A stretch of DNA of 64,000 bases, from positions 2,232,001 through 2,296,000 of the forward strand of contig OZ020258.1 in assembly GCA_963971285.1 (NCBI GenBank). The letters are read 5' to 3'. The number at the start of each line of letters is the position of its first letter. Position 1 is the stretch's first letter. The notes beneath the pieces are model-generated. The model saw nothing but the letters and a program-made list of their open reading frames with translations, was not told the origin of the DNA and searched no databases. The translations under genes and the position numbers were made by a program. Origin of the DNA: Astropecten irregularis. Lineage: Eukaryota; Echinodermata; Asteroidea; Paxillosida; Astropectinidae. Below are positions 1 to 11,480 of this stretch, in pieces.

Positions 1-150
1 TGAGAGCATTCTCTGTCTTCTATTAAAATATGGACAGGAAAAAATATGTATTTAAAAAGTAGTTGGTACCTTAGGGAGACATCGGAAAGTCTCCCTAAGT
101 CCCGATGTCTCCCTAATGTCCACTTTTAGATGCTAACGTGTCTCCCTAAT
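1..150 (-). repeat. Interspersed repeat fragment (CTCCCTAA family)
   Basis: Reverse-complement homologue of 57847-57990, sharing TTAGGGAGAC motifs, AAAAGTGGAC, and the end block AATAGAAGACAGAGAATGC. The window begins inside it. The element class is unknown. Confidence 0.7.
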
Positions 151-372
151 ACCCCATTTGTAATTATTCGATAATTGAGCTGGAGACAGTTGTTTTATCA
201 GTGACCCATCCAACCTGTCTGTTGAAAACTGGCGATAATTCAGGAGATTTATATTTTGTAAAAGCTTATTTAAAAAGCTAGACAGGTTGATGACACCTGT
301 TCCCCAATGTCGACGCTCATCAGCCATATGTTACCTGAGTCAAAGTTCTCTCCCTCTTTTATCTGCCGCCAG

Positions 373-546
373 CTTGTCCTCAAGGATGTAACTCCTGCTC
401 CCTGTTCAACGGCTGTATCACCTGCAAGCCCCGGTACCTACTCATGCTGCACCGTAGCGGTATGAAACAGCAAGGGTACTGCCGACGGACCTGCCCGAGT
501 GGTTACTACGCTAGCAGGGGAGGAGGGGACATCAACAGGTGCTCAA
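373..546 (+). CDS. RSPO: R-spondin, exon encoding furin-like repeat 1 (5'-partial gene)
   Basis: R-spondins are secreted proteins that raise Wnt signalling by bridging LGR4-6 receptors to the ZNRF3/RNF43 ubiquitin ligases. This exon encodes furin-like repeat 1, about 58 residues with the family cysteine spacing (CPQGCNSCSLFNGCITC, then CRRTCPSGYY). The loop HRSGMKQQGYC matches human RSPO1 ERNDIRQVGVC and keeps the Arg and Gln that I recall as the RNF43/ZNRF3 contacts (R66, Q71). A pyrimidine-rich acceptor ends at 372 and a GTGAGT donor starts at 547. The exon is entered and left in phase 1. The exon with the start codon and signal peptide must lie left of the window. The remaining exons are at 3924, 5972 and 8456. 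Only one RSPO gene is visible, so it is not assigned to vertebrate RSPO1-4. Confidence 0.93.
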
Positions 547-775
547 GTGAGTATGTTTGTCTTCTTCGAGGTACCCAATTACCAAGTGACTACCACGAGA
601 AACCCTCGTTGCCTAGAAACCCCATGGTTACCCCTGTATCCCCAGAAGGCTCATTGTTGCTCAGGAACCATCCTGGTTGTCCATGGACCCTCTTGATACT
701 TGGAACCATTCTGGTTCCTAAGGAACCCACCTAGTTACCAGGAAGTGCCCTGTCTTGGAACGATCTTGAACGCCC

Positions 776-922
776 AGGGGTCGGTTTCACCAAACTCATC
801 GTAGCTTACTATCAATCGTAGGACTTTGCAACCCTATGTAGGATAGGCCCCCAATACGATGGGTTATCCTTCGTAACTGGAGTTACGATCGATCGTAGGG
901 CTTCGTGAAATCAACCCCAGGA
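776..922. mobile_element. Palindromic MITE family A (TCGATTTCAC termini)
   Basis: About 145 bases, imperfect inverted repeat of TCGATTTCACGAAGCCCTAC / GTAGGGCTTCGTGAAAT type, with inner halves TACGAAGGATAACCCATCGT. No coding capacity. Other copies: 4418-4546, 4556-4694, 12869-13019, 15752-15904, 56100-56238, 60995-61135. Confidence 0.8.
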
Positions 923-2958
923 ACCACTCCATGAACCTTCTTTACCTAGAAACCACCCTGGTTGCTAAGTAACCCTCCTTTGTCCCATCACCGACTAGAT
1001 CTGGCCACAGACTCCTTCGACTGTCTTTCGTCTTTAGTTGCCCCTTGGCAATGTGCATCATCCTTACATCGGATATTGAGGTCATATTTATCATTTAGTC
1101 ATCAATTTGAAATAAATTATTTTCAGCGTGTAACAACATCATGAGGTGATTATTCTGATGCTCAAAATGAAAAACAATCAGTGCTGGGTGTCTAGTCTTA
1201 AAAATTGTAGAAAAAGTTTTGTTCAAATCAAGTCCGAGACTACCGTTTACTCGCAATTCATGTCGTTAGTTTGTAGGCCAGTTTATAGGGTCACACCGAC
1301 ACAGCAGTGGAGAAAGGTTTGCAAGAACCGAGCAAGATCACTCTGATCCAACATCTGACACGAATTTTTAGATCAAATGTTCGATTTCCTGAATACTTTG
1401 GCAAGATGCCGATTTGATGACCCCTAAGTTCTCAACAGACGTTCCGAATTTATTTTGTTGGCGCCTTTTTTGTTTCACCGGGGGGCATTTTTGACTTTGC
1501 CGGAGGATGTTCAACTGGAACGGCAGTTTCACTGGGAATAATCTTGTGTAACATCAGCCCACGGCTTCCACGGTAAAAGACGCGAACTTGGATGATGGAC
1601 TGATCATGAAACTCTACGTCCAAGTGACGATCTGACACACACGGCATGTATCACTATCACTCAACAACTGCCCAGTGAGCTGAAGGAATAAAATCCAGCA
1701 GGAAATACCAGTTACTAGAGGGCGGTATTCCGTCATTACCAATTACTCTCATACTTGAGGGGCAGTCTGCTTGGATTTTTTTGTGCGTTAGAGTGGTCTT
1801 TAAAACAAATGTAATTGGAAGCAGACGGAAGGTGTTGATGTGTAGGTTTAACGAGGTGACAAGAGAACTTCCAACTTGCAGTTCCTCGAGACTTCTGTCA
1901 AGGGTTTTACATTACGTCTGATCATAAATTTTGAATTATTGAGGTGATGATGTTGATGACTAGGGTACCGCCGAGCTAGCTTCAGATATCCCGTTGAGGA
2001 TCAATGGCTGCCGTTCTAGACAAAGTCTAGGTAGACTCCACGCTCACAAACGATACTTGGATGTCATTGTCCTCTTTTAAAAAGTTCAGACAACTTTGAA
2101 GAAACTGTTTAAGTTATACAGTGGAAATTGTTTCATGTTAGTCATTATTATCACATCGTATGTAAACCATTCAGCTACAACATTCACCGAGCTGTAGCAC
2201 TACTGTAGCTGACGCTTCACTGCAAATTTCACTTGCTCAGAAGAACTACCCATGCACGGTGGATGACGAGGACATAAAGGGAGAATATAGGATTTGCAAA
2301 GATGTGCATTTTACTGAATTTGGTACTTCAACAGAAGTGAAGGTCTTAAACATCCTTACAGACGTTGTTTCATGTACCTTTTTACGCTTTCGTCATCCAG
2401 ATAGCAGAAATACGGCCGAAATAATCTTGCCCCCTCACTGGAATTCTTCACGGTTACACCACGCTTTCGAAATGATATACTAAATCGTTCGGACGAACAA
2501 TCTTGATTTCCTTGAAAAACCCAGCATCTGATGAACCAAGATTTTCCATGGTGACTGTTTGCACTGTTTGCGAACTGTTGAGTCCATTTTCTGTCTCAAA
2601 CTCAAGGATTTTTTGGAGGCCTTGCAAATCCTGTACGCTGCCTTTAAACCAGCTCTAGCCTCTCTTATTAGCTGTACAATCTTGAAACGTCTGGTTCCTC
2701 CACCCACACTGACCTTATTGTGATGTCTGTCCACAAATATAATCAGTTGCAACACTCCTTGTACTGGGGACCTTGAAAGTCAAACTTCGCGGCTGACTTT
2801 TCCGAGCTATATACCATCAACTCACAACATACTTCCTCTATAAGGGGATGAGATTGCATGTAAAGCTGCATGGATGATGTGGCCTCGAATTGAACCTGCA
2901 TTTGTTTTCTTTAAAGAAGTACCCTCTTTGTTTGGTCTCCAAAATTGAGGTCGAATAC

Positions 2959-3122
2959 GGGCGATTCTGAATAGTGCGCCACCAAGAGTTTGCAATGCGT
3001 TGACCAATCACGATGCGCGGAAGTTGTCGATCCGATGCGCGTCTGGAAAGTGTCGACAGATTCCGTGCATTGTGATTGGCCATCGCGTTGCAAACTCTCG
3101 GGAACAGTTTTTGGAATCGCCC
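2959..3122. mobile_element. Palindromic MITE family B
   Basis: Terminal inverted repeats GGGCGATTC / GAATCGCCC, with longer matching arms (GAGTTTGCAA, CCAATCAC) over about 60 bases each side. Non-coding. Confidence 0.7.
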
Positions 3123-3388
3123 TTATTTAGTGTTTCAATAGAATGGGGAATGTAAAGACTGTACCTTGGATATTGGTATCTTGATTTACACAGATTTGTG
3201 TTTTAATCATGGTCTAATATCGATGACAAACCTACTGCTATTTAGTGATATTTTAATTGGCCTTATGTAATGAGCATGTACTGATGACGTAACGTCATGT
3301 GATAGGTTCGCTTGCTAATTGTGATTTATTGACGTCATCGCGCCGCCATCTTAGAGGCAAAAAGTTTATGAAAAAGAATAATACCACA

Positions 3389-3490
3389 GGTTCTTCTCAG
3401 AACCACACACTCTCACAGAAGAGATTACATGGTGTCACCGCAAACCTACCTTCTTTTAGTACTTCCACCATGCATAGCTGCAAGTCGTAT
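3389..3490 (+). repeat. Fragment of repeat family C
   Basis: Matches 52720-52820: ACAGAAGAGATTACATGGTG, CCGCAAACCTACCTT and TCCACCATGCATAGC in the same order. Confidence 0.65.
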
Positions 3491-3923
3491 TAAGGCAAAA
3501 TTAATTAAAGTCGATGACGGCTACGTTTATTAAACGCGCCCAGTACAAGATGAGTCGGCTGAGGAAGAAGCTTCGTTTCACCTTTTAGATGTGAGGGTAC
3601 CCTACGTAACAGCCCGCTATTCATAGTGGTGAAAGTAAAGGCGGTATTCTGCGATGGGGTATAGCAAGGCCTGACCAACACCCTACCCACAACGCCACCC
3701 CACCCCACCCTGCACACCCTTTCCCCTCCTCTATCAAGGAATCCTGGGTGCGGCTCTCTAGTCCTTGATTCATCTCCATATAACATCTAGTATACCAGAA
3801 ACCCAGTTACGATCATATCCTGTGCTTTATCACGCCAACATCCATCCCTCAGTCAACAAACTGTCATCCTTGTTTCTCAGAATTCTGACTTATACTCCCT
3901 TCTAATCATCTCCTTTTACTCAG

Positions 3924-4073
3924 AGTGTCGAGTCGACAACTGTGAGTCTTGCTTAACACGAAGCCTGTGCATCAGATGTCGGCCACCGTACTATGCTCAC
4001 GATGGTAGATGCCACACACAGTGCCCCCAGGGTAAATGGGCAGACAGGAAGACCGGTGAATGCCTTGACACAG
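3924..4073 (+). CDS. RSPO: R-spondin, exon encoding furin-like repeat 2
   Basis: The acceptor is ACTCAG and the donor is CAG|GTAGGT; both ends are phase 1, joining the FU1 and TSP1 exons in frame. It encodes about 50 residues with the FU2 cysteine pattern CRVDNCESCLTRSLCIRC, then CHTQCPQG and GECLDTG. In known R-spondins FU2 binds the LGR4-6 ectodomain through two phenylalanines (CFxxxFC; F106 and F110 in human RSPO1, from memory). Here both positions are leucine (CLTRSLC). They remain hydrophobic, but this may change receptor affinity or preference. Confidence 0.93.
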
Positions 4074-4417
4074 GTAGGTACTCAGAATTTTGTGTCTTGA
4101 GTCAGAAATGAAGGCTGATGGAAAGCTGGGAGGGGAGAGTTTATACAAAGATGACCTGAATGATTATAAAGTTTGTAATACAGTGGTACAAAGCGCACAA
4201 TCTCTAGATATCACTGTATTTTTACTTGTACAGCGTAGTAGTAAAACAAGAGAAGAAATATCGAAATTTCTAGATCAAAATCCATTCAGGTACTACCCGA
4301 TGAGAGGATATATTAATTAAAATTGATTTTCGTGATTAGTACCCAAACATTTAATCAGTTAGCCCTTTAAATGCCTGATTTTTGGACACTAATTCTCACA
4401 GCGGATTATTTCTTTCC

Positions 4418-4546
4418 TGGGCTCGATTTCAAGAAATCCCTACGATCGATCGTAACTAGAGTTACGAAGGATAACCCCTCGTATGTATAGGGCTGCATGA
4501 TCCTACGATTGATAGTAAGTTACGATGAGTTTGGTGAAATCCCCTG
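4418..4546. mobile_element. Palindromic MITE family A
   Basis: Copy of the TCGATTTCAC family, in opposite orientation to and about 10 bases from the next copy at 4556-4694. Lies in the FU2-TSP1 intron of R-spondin. Confidence 0.75.
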
Positions 4547-4555
4547 ATATCTCGC

Positions 4556-4694
4556 CTGGGTCGATTTCACTAACTTTACCGTACCTTACTATCAATCGTA
4601 GGACTTGCATTGCAGTCCTACGTATGATACAATGGGTAATCCTTCGTAACTCGAGTTACGATTGATCGTAGGGCTTCGTGAAATCTACTCCTGG
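4556..4694. mobile_element. Palindromic MITE family A
   Basis: Second copy of a close pair in the same intron: GGGTCGATTTCAC at the left, GGGCTTCGTGAAATC at the right. Confidence 0.75.
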
Positions 4695-5971
4695 GTACTT
4701 GGATTGAATTAGGCAAGGCGTTAGAGAATGTCGTTATGATATTGTGTAAAATTGTATTAACGAATTAACGGACAAATTAGAGCTCATTCGTCATTCTATT
4801 GGAAAAAGCTTTGTACCCTTCTCTTGCTCTGAGCGCGAATAATGAATATAATGCACCTTGAGTGCGCCAGACCCAAAATGATTAAGATTTTGTTTTTACT
4901 TGGACTCGAAATCACGTCTATTTTCCTATATCGGATGTGCCATCACACCCGGAACCGAGTACATTGAACGTGGCTATACCATGCTTAAATGCATTTTCCT
5001 AGTCTTGATCTCAGGTCCGCTTTGAGAGAAAAGGAAAGTAGGTTGTTTTGCTAGTTTTGTTTGTGTGAGATCTTCGCTTATGCCTCGGAGAAATTACAGA
5101 ACTAACTGAGCGAGTGTTTAAAGGTTGTGTCGTATTTACTCCCCCACCCCAAGGGAGCCCCAGATATTGATCGCTCTTGCGAAAGAGAGAGAGAAAAATA
5201 TGCATTAAATTCCCACTACAGATCAAAGATATTACTGGAGTTCGACTCTTTTAAATCTACCGACTATTAAACCAGCAATCGATATGAATATTGGAGTCTT
5301 ACTATCCTTGTTAGAAAAAACCCTGATGTTAATGACACTTCGTATTTACACATTGAAAGTACATAGCATGTGGAATAAATGCAGACTATTGGTAAAGGCG
5401 CTTGGGTTATAGATGTGCGACGACCAATGTGGTTCAATTTGATTATGTTGGAGTGAATGGAATGGACTTTTCCCAAAGGGGGTTGAATCTTCGCTAGTGT
5501 CTTTCACTGTATAATGTGCAAGTAGTGGAATGGCAGACATTGGTCTGGGCTATAACACTATACACAGATGAATGTAGTTTACACCATTGGTGTAGATTTT
5601 ACACTCTAGGTTTAACGTATAGTATAAGCCTACATGCACATGATTTGTCTTTTTTTCGGCAGGACTTCTGTCATTCCAGCCCAATCATCTTGTTTTTAAA
5701 ATGCAAATCATAAAACTGGTCTGGGATAAATTATTATCAAAATCAGTGGACAGTTTTTAGTTCATAAGCACTTCTTGTTTTTACAGGTGAATTTTGTGGT
5801 GAAATGTTTTATGGCTACAGTCAGTGGCAGCCAGTGCGACTTATTCAGGTTTTAAATAGGCCTACTGTTTCAATGCTATGACATCATTATAGTTACAAAC
5901 ATTGCACCTAAATAAGTAAACATTTATTCCAGCACATTTCTCTATTATTTCCTCATCTTTGTCGAACGCAG

Positions 5972-6157
5972 TCGACTGTGAGGTGTCGGACTGGAGCAAC
6001 TGGGGCGAGTGTCGAATGAACGGAGTCGACTGCGGATACAAGTGGGGGCTGGAGACCCGTTACAGGGGCATCACGACCCAGCCATCACCCGGTGGTATGG
6101 TATGCCCGGAGCTGGCCGAGACCAGAGAATGTCGCATGCTGCAGAGATACTGCCCAG
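5972..6157 (+). CDS. RSPO: R-spondin, exon encoding thrombospondin type 1 domain
   Basis: The acceptor is CGCAG and the donor is CCAG|GTAAGG; both are phase 1. The exon encodes one TSP1 repeat of about 62 residues. It begins VDCEVSDWSNWGEC, with two of the layered tryptophans, continues CGYKWGLETRYR with the stacked arginines, and ends TRECRMLQRYC. In R-spondins this domain binds heparan sulfate proteoglycans and enhances but is not essential for signalling. Similarity to vertebrate RSPO TSP1 domains is clear along the whole exon. Confidence 0.93.
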
Positions 6158-6853
6158 GTAAGGAAGAATTAAGCCATGACTTAATTAATTGAGTGCGGCT
6201 GTGGCTTCGAGGAAGTTACACACAAAGCTATGGAAGGAAGCTGACAGCCTCACCCCACAGACGTGCGTGTAATATGAAGCCATAGCTTGAAGCATGCATT
6301 ACGAGCACGGAGGCTTTAAAGGACATGGATTGTTTGGAAAGTCAAACAATTCAAAATGTCACATAATTACAATCACTGAAATGCATTGGAAAAAGATCTA
6401 GTTTCTACGACGGTATATGACACTTAGGATTCCCTTTTCCCGAATCTCTTTCTGAAACCTGAGACGATTTTTTTTATAGGAAAAGTCAATCAAATGTTAC
6501 CTTTGATCTTTGGTGTACTGGCGGGTTCATGGTGTTTCAAGGAAATATTTTCTGAACGCTTGGTGGCAGCAAACATGCATGCAATGAACCTGTGACTGGA
6601 CTTAGATCGTGATCAGCAATATCCACGCACGTGCACCCGAAACTGCCTTAACAATGTGGACAGAACAAACATGGAAATGGATGTCGCCCTCAACGCTCAA
6701 AAGGAGCGAATGTCATGACTATTCATGAAGTAGGACTTTTGTTTTTCTTTGTCTTGACTTCTTCTTCTTCTTGAGATCGCATCAGGCTCAAAATGTTTAG
6801 TTTGGCAAGTTGAAGCATCGATCACGTTTGTACGTTGAGCAGCAAAACAAATA

Positions 6854-6914
6854 ATGCTAGGGCTGCTAGGGCTGCTAGGGCTGCTAGGGCTGCTAGGGCT
6901 GCTAGGGCTGCTAA
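6854..6914 (+). repeat. Tandem repeat of a 9-bp unit
   Basis: GGGCTGCTA repeated about six times, flanked by ATGCTA on each side. Confidence 0.95.
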
Positions 6915-7617
6915 TGCTAAACTTTGATACCTAAATCGATACCTAACCATGTAGTGGTTTTTTCTCTCTTCAAAATAGCCGTTCTAGTCCGATCGTGGTA
7001 TGATCCAACCGATGCATGACAACTTATTTCCCAGAGATCCGTTCCCTTAGGGGGTAGTCTGAAGAACATGGGCAATGTTTACACCGTGTGATAGAATCAC
7101 CAAGCAGGCCGGGAATTCATTTGGAACAGGGCCGCCGTTTCGCGGCAACTCGGCACTGAGCTTGGAGGGGCAAGGCCTCCGGTACCTCCCGGCCAAGTAC
7201 CGGGAGAACTTTGCTAAGATATGAAAAGTACAGAATGTGAAGAAAATTAGACAAGTGTATTCGTTCATGCATAATTCATACTTAAGTCCTTTGGTCTACC
7301 AAGGGCACTATACCATACATCATCTTTGGGTTCAAGTCAAAAACCATATCCATGAAAATACCCTGGATGGATATAATTTGACAATTGAGTCAACTGTATC
7401 GATAGTTAGACATTCTTAATGCCACGTGTGACCTATAAACTTCAACACAGCGTCCGCATTAGGTCATAAATATTACCCATTCAAGTTTATCTGTTTCAAC
7501 GTCAATGTTTCTATACCTTTATACCACCATCACGCTCCCCATGTTGTAAGGAGGGTGTCGGTGGTTTTGATATTGGCGCGTATGCTAAGAGAATATAGAT
7601 CATAATAAACGCGGTAG

Positions 7618-7846
7618 GACTTTTGAAACCAGGCTTGAGGCTAGGCTTGGGACTTATTTCGCTACATCCATTTGAGTCTCGCAAAAACCAAATGAAGGGA
7701 TTGGGCCACATAAAAACGAAGCTGAAGAAAGGCTCCATGCAGCTTCGCCACGTATCTCAAGCCCTTCATTTCATTTCGGTCACAAAAAGGCAGTATAGCA
7801 AAATAAATCCCAAGCCTATAGCCTCAAGCCTCATTTCTTAAATGCC
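7618..7846. mobile_element. Palindromic MITE family D
   Basis: Arms AGGCTTGAGGCTAGGCTTGG and, inverted, CCAAGCCTATAGCCTCAAGC. The inner half AAATGAAGGGATTGGG reappears inverted as AGCCCTTCATTT. A second copy is at 31433-31657. Confidence 0.75.
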
Positions 7847-8455
7847 CATAGACTGTTCTGACTGACCTTTAAGTGCATCGCTTGAGGGCAGTACATAGGC
7901 CTACATCTATTGTGAATTAAAGATCTCGCGTGTCATCATGCATACCGGAATTGCCGTAAGAAATGTTCCATAATTATTCCACACAGCATGACTCGCGCAC
8001 ACATCACCCGGAATCTTTCCCGGAACATGTACGGAAAACCGGAACTCGGACATCTGAGGGAGTTTTGCAGGGGCAACCTGCATCTCCTAATGCCCTAGGC
8101 TATTACTAGTCATACTAGTATTTATTATTATTCACTTCAGTGTAATTACCGACTAGTTGTACCTTTAAATTCTTACTCCCAGCTCATACTGGGAACTAGT
8201 TTCTTCATCTCTCTATACCACTTTGCACACACTCAGGTCCATGTTATCTTACCACACCCATTGGCTTGTACATGACTCAGCTCATTGATGTTGTTCATTT
8301 TGGTAAATTGCCTGACGTTCACACCAATGATTTAGTTTCAAATGTCAGGCCAGGATTTGAACCAAAAGCAGGAAGGCCTGAAAGGGCATCCTGATTCAAG
8401 TAACTCATTCTCACGTCTACTTTCCTTTTTTTGCTTCTTATCTTTGCTCTGGTAG

Positions 8456-8694
8456 ATGATGGGTTAGGCCCGAACCGACACAAGAAGAAAGACGGGACGA
8501 AGAAGAAGGACAAGCGCAGGAGGAATCGCAGAAGGAACCGAGGTCGCACCCAGAAGACGCGCAGTCGCACACGCAAGAAGGACGAGAGGAGCAGGAGCCC
8601 AGACAAAGAAAGAACTAAACCAAGATCAAGGACGGACGAGGAGAAATCTCGCGAAGTCTCGCGCACTCTGCCGACGGATTTGATCTCAATATGA
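8456..8694 (+). CDS. RSPO: R-spondin, last coding exon: basic C-terminal tail and stop
   Basis: The acceptor is GGTAG after a T-rich tract, in phase 1, so the first codon is completed from the previous exon. The exon encodes about 79 residues ending at TGA 8692-8694. The first two thirds are Lys/Arg-dense (RHKKKDGTKKKDKRRR, then RSRTRKK), the low-complexity basic tail typical of R-spondins, which adds heparin affinity. The last 25 residues become mixed (SREVSRTLPTDLISI). From the FU1 exon to the stop the visible mature protein is about 249 residues, slightly longer than human RSPO1-3 over the same part. Confidence 0.9.
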
Positions 8695-9308
8695 TTCGCC
8701 GTGCGTGCTTGCGAAGTTGTGTGTGTTCGATGCAATGCGTGGACTGAGTCGGCAATCGACGCAGATGAGTGGGACACAAGAGGGCGCTATTTAGTGAGGG
8801 CGGTGTTTTATCTCGGGCCATGCCCGACTCATGTCATGTCGTCAACTGCGGCATAATAATTATTCAGCTCAAAGAGCTGATATTCCTACATTATGAACGC
8901 TGAGAACTATTTTCTAATGTTTCAAGCTTTCCTTTTTTATTTTGTTTGCTTGTATTTTTATTTTGTACGATGGCTATATCAAATAGATGTCCGTTTATAG
9001 GTAAAATGTCTATCTTCGTCGTACAATAATTAAGCCAGCTTTAAGCTGTTTAAATTGAAGGTATTCGTCATGTCACCGTTGGCCACAAAATGCGTGGAAA
9101 ATCGTACAGAGTCATCAAAAGCGATCTTTCCACTTGCCGCCAAATTCCCAGGATACGAGGCAATGCAAGTTGTAGGTTTAATTGCAAAAAAGGGATAGAG
9201 TAAAGGTTTAGCCATCAAGCTCATAAGGTAATGTTATCGCTTTGTGGATGTGGCGTTTTCCCTCTAAACTGACGAAAACACTCTTGAAGTTATTCTTCAA
9301 GTTTATGT

Positions 9309-9314
9309 AATAAA
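9309..9314 (+). terminator. Candidate poly(A) signal for R-spondin
   Basis: First AATAAA hexamer after the R-spondin stop, about 615 bases downstream. More AATAAA-like units occur in the (AAAT)n tract at 9665-9716, so the true 3' end is uncertain. Confidence 0.3.
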
Positions 9315-9664
9315 TGCAGTCAACCGATCAATTATTGCTTCTGAATCTGGAGATGGTTGATTTCCTGCTCTGCGGACGCTATAGTAATGACCAAGCTAGC
9401 CTGAGTTCGTCTGTTGCAGCCTCAGTGTATAGGCAATTGGCGGGATCTCATCAACAGAGGTCGCTATTCCTTTGGCTTTTCTCTAAATGAATTAAATAAT
9501 TTTTTAAAGTATAATAATTATGTGATGCGTATTAATATGTCTCACATTTAATGTTTTTAACATGTTAAAAACCATGTTGTGTATACTGTGAATGTTTATC
9601 ATGATCAGAGTTATAAACAAATAATTAAACTGATGGTGATCTATTTATTGTAAATGATTAGCAA

Positions 9665-9716
9665 AGTTAAATAAATAAATAAATAAACAAATAAATAAAT
9701 GAATAAATAAATAAAT
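9665..9716 (+). repeat. (AAAT)n microsatellite
   Basis: AAATAAATAAAT with single-base changes for about 50 bases. Confidence 0.95.
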
Positions 9717-10726
9717 CTGAACTTCAACAATCTATTGATGCATCAATATAGAATTTACTTTGATCAAGAGTCATCGAAGCAGAGAAATGATGTAATTTTT
9801 CAAAGAAGCTTGAGAGTTTCGTCGTAGTTTTATCACTCTACCAATAGTGACCCCATGCCTACACATTGTCATCCGCCAACAACGGGGACAAATTTGAGGA
9901 GAATATTTCCAACAACTTAAAATTCGACATCTAAAATAACTAATTATTTATTGTTCTGAAGTATGAAATGACTGCATGAATTCCCAAGGTCGTGTGAAGT
10001 CCATTTCTTTTCTAGACGCCTTGCAGATCATCAGAGTATCCTTCATATTGATGCATTTCCACACCAAATTCGGAATCGAATGAAGTATCTTTTAACTTTT
10101 GATAAAAGCTGAAATCTGCTCAGTATCTGACGCGATTTGTAATCAAGTTACTTCAGTTAGAAGGTGAATGTCCCAAGTACAATATTGCCAGCTCACCCTT
10201 TAAAGCATACAGATAAGACAATGACTTCAATTCATCTCAAGGTCAAGTAGAAGATGTATCTAGTTTTTTTTTTTTTCAACTCTCTTTTTTCTTTTCGCCG
10301 AATTTGCAGTGAAATATGACTGATGGATTTGATTATTGAATAAAGAGCTTTAAAACCCCATCAGCTTTTAAACGAGGTACGAAATGGGGCATTAAAAACC
10401 ATTTTGTGGCTTTGGCACGGTCTGAAAATGGTTTGAGAATCACACGAAGTTCAGGAAGGGTTTTAGATGCAAGATGAAATGGTGAATGTAAAGGGCAACT
10501 TTAACCACACTAGTAATATCTTTCCTGATTGTCTCAGGTTTTGCCATGCAAAGGACGGTAGCTTCGTTATAACATTTACGTCTTTGCATTGGTACAAATC
10601 AGGAGGAGAAATCAAGATATCTGGTGGTCAGTTCACCAGAATGATATTGCCTTTGAGGAGCTGGACAGGCTGTTGGCATCTGACAGTTTTTTGTATCCCA
10701 AGACACATAATCATAATAATTTATGA

Positions 10727-10900
10727 ACTGCTGTAAACTGCCCATCAGCCAAAATAATGACCTGAAATTTATAAAATTGCTTGGAGTTAGGAGGGCTTGA
10801 CGTGTTTCGATCCTAGCAAGATCTTCATCGAAGGCTAAAAATGGGTTAGGGCAAGCCTTCGATAAAGATCATGTCAGGGCATCCTAACTCCAAGCCTAAC
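10727..10900 (-). mobile_element. Penelope-like element fragment with hammerhead-like motif, inverted pair
   Basis: On the minus strand, TTCGATGAAGATC, a short loop, then GATCGAAAC, followed by CGTCAAGCCCTCCTAACTCC. A second, diverged, inverted copy of the motif lies at about 10855-10895. The same block flanked by CTGTAAACTGC and AATAATGACCTGAAATTTAT recurs at 39490-39605, and inverted and diverged at 49870-49990. Assignment to Penelope-like elements is inference. Confidence 0.5.
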
Positions 10901-11146
10901 AGTAAGGATTAGTTATATCAGGCGACCAAGCGACCAAACTGGTAACCAGCTAGCTGCCCCAAGGTGGAGCCGAATCCATCGTGTTATTTTGCAACCATGG
11001 ACTCCATTATACTTCTTGCTAGACCTCCCAGTAACCATACAATCCTTCGACAAGCATATACCGACCAACTGACCCACTAGCTGCAAACCACGTCGTGTAG
11101 TATAGTAAGGGACTGGGCAGGACTGCATGTCCCAAGGTGATGGAGC

Positions 11147-11480
11147 TTAAAAGTGTAGGCCTAATACATGAATGGTTAAGGCCACAGAACAGCACCCACA
11201 CTTTGTCTAATCCAACATGTACATAAAATAATACACCTGTGAAAATTTGAGCTCAATCTGAGTCAAGCGAAAACATATAAAGAATGGTTTTGATCTCACC
11301 CCGAGATCAAAACTGTTTTAATTCGGTCTTTGTTTTACACATTTCTGGATAATTGCAGCATTTCAGGCGGAAATATTTTAACGGTATGTTTCTTCCAGCA
11401 CCATCTTCATATCCTGAAGGTTATAATATCTGTGAAAATTTCTGTTTGGGTATGTTACCAATCCTTTACTTTACCTTTAA
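11147..11480. mobile_element. TTAA-flanked MITE, second subfamily
   Basis: Begins TTAAAAGTGTAGG and ends TTACCTTTAA. One half is shared with the main TTAA family (CATTTCAGGCGGAAATATT, inverted in other copies); the other half (CACAGAACAGCAC, AAAGAATGGTTTTGATCTC) matches 24194-24544 instead. It shares its right TTAA with the next MITE. Confidence 0.75.

Larger units (their letters stand above)
549..3923 (+). other. R-spondin intron (FU1-FU2), no coding content recognised
   Basis: Contains a degenerate GGTTACC/AACC-rich repeat (about 560-985), a palindromic MITE at 776-922, a second palindromic MITE at 2959-3122 and a fragment of a third family at 3389-3490. Short open frames at 2259-2755 and 3505-3786 show no recognisable domain. 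Confidence 0.6.
6158..8455 (+). other. R-spondin intron (TSP1-tail), no coding content recognised
   Basis: Holds a 9-bp tandem repeat (6854-6914) and a palindromic MITE (7618-7846). The rest is unique-looking A+T-rich sequence with no convincing exon. Confidence 0.5.

Noticed and set aside
6854-6914. Possible CRISPR-like array
   Set aside because: Nine-base direct tandem units without spacers; a simple repeat in a eukaryotic intron.
8319-8777. Minus-strand 152-codon frame opposite the R-spondin tail
   Set aside because: Antisense shadow of the Lys/Arg-rich exon; the plus strand has domain continuity and splice signals.
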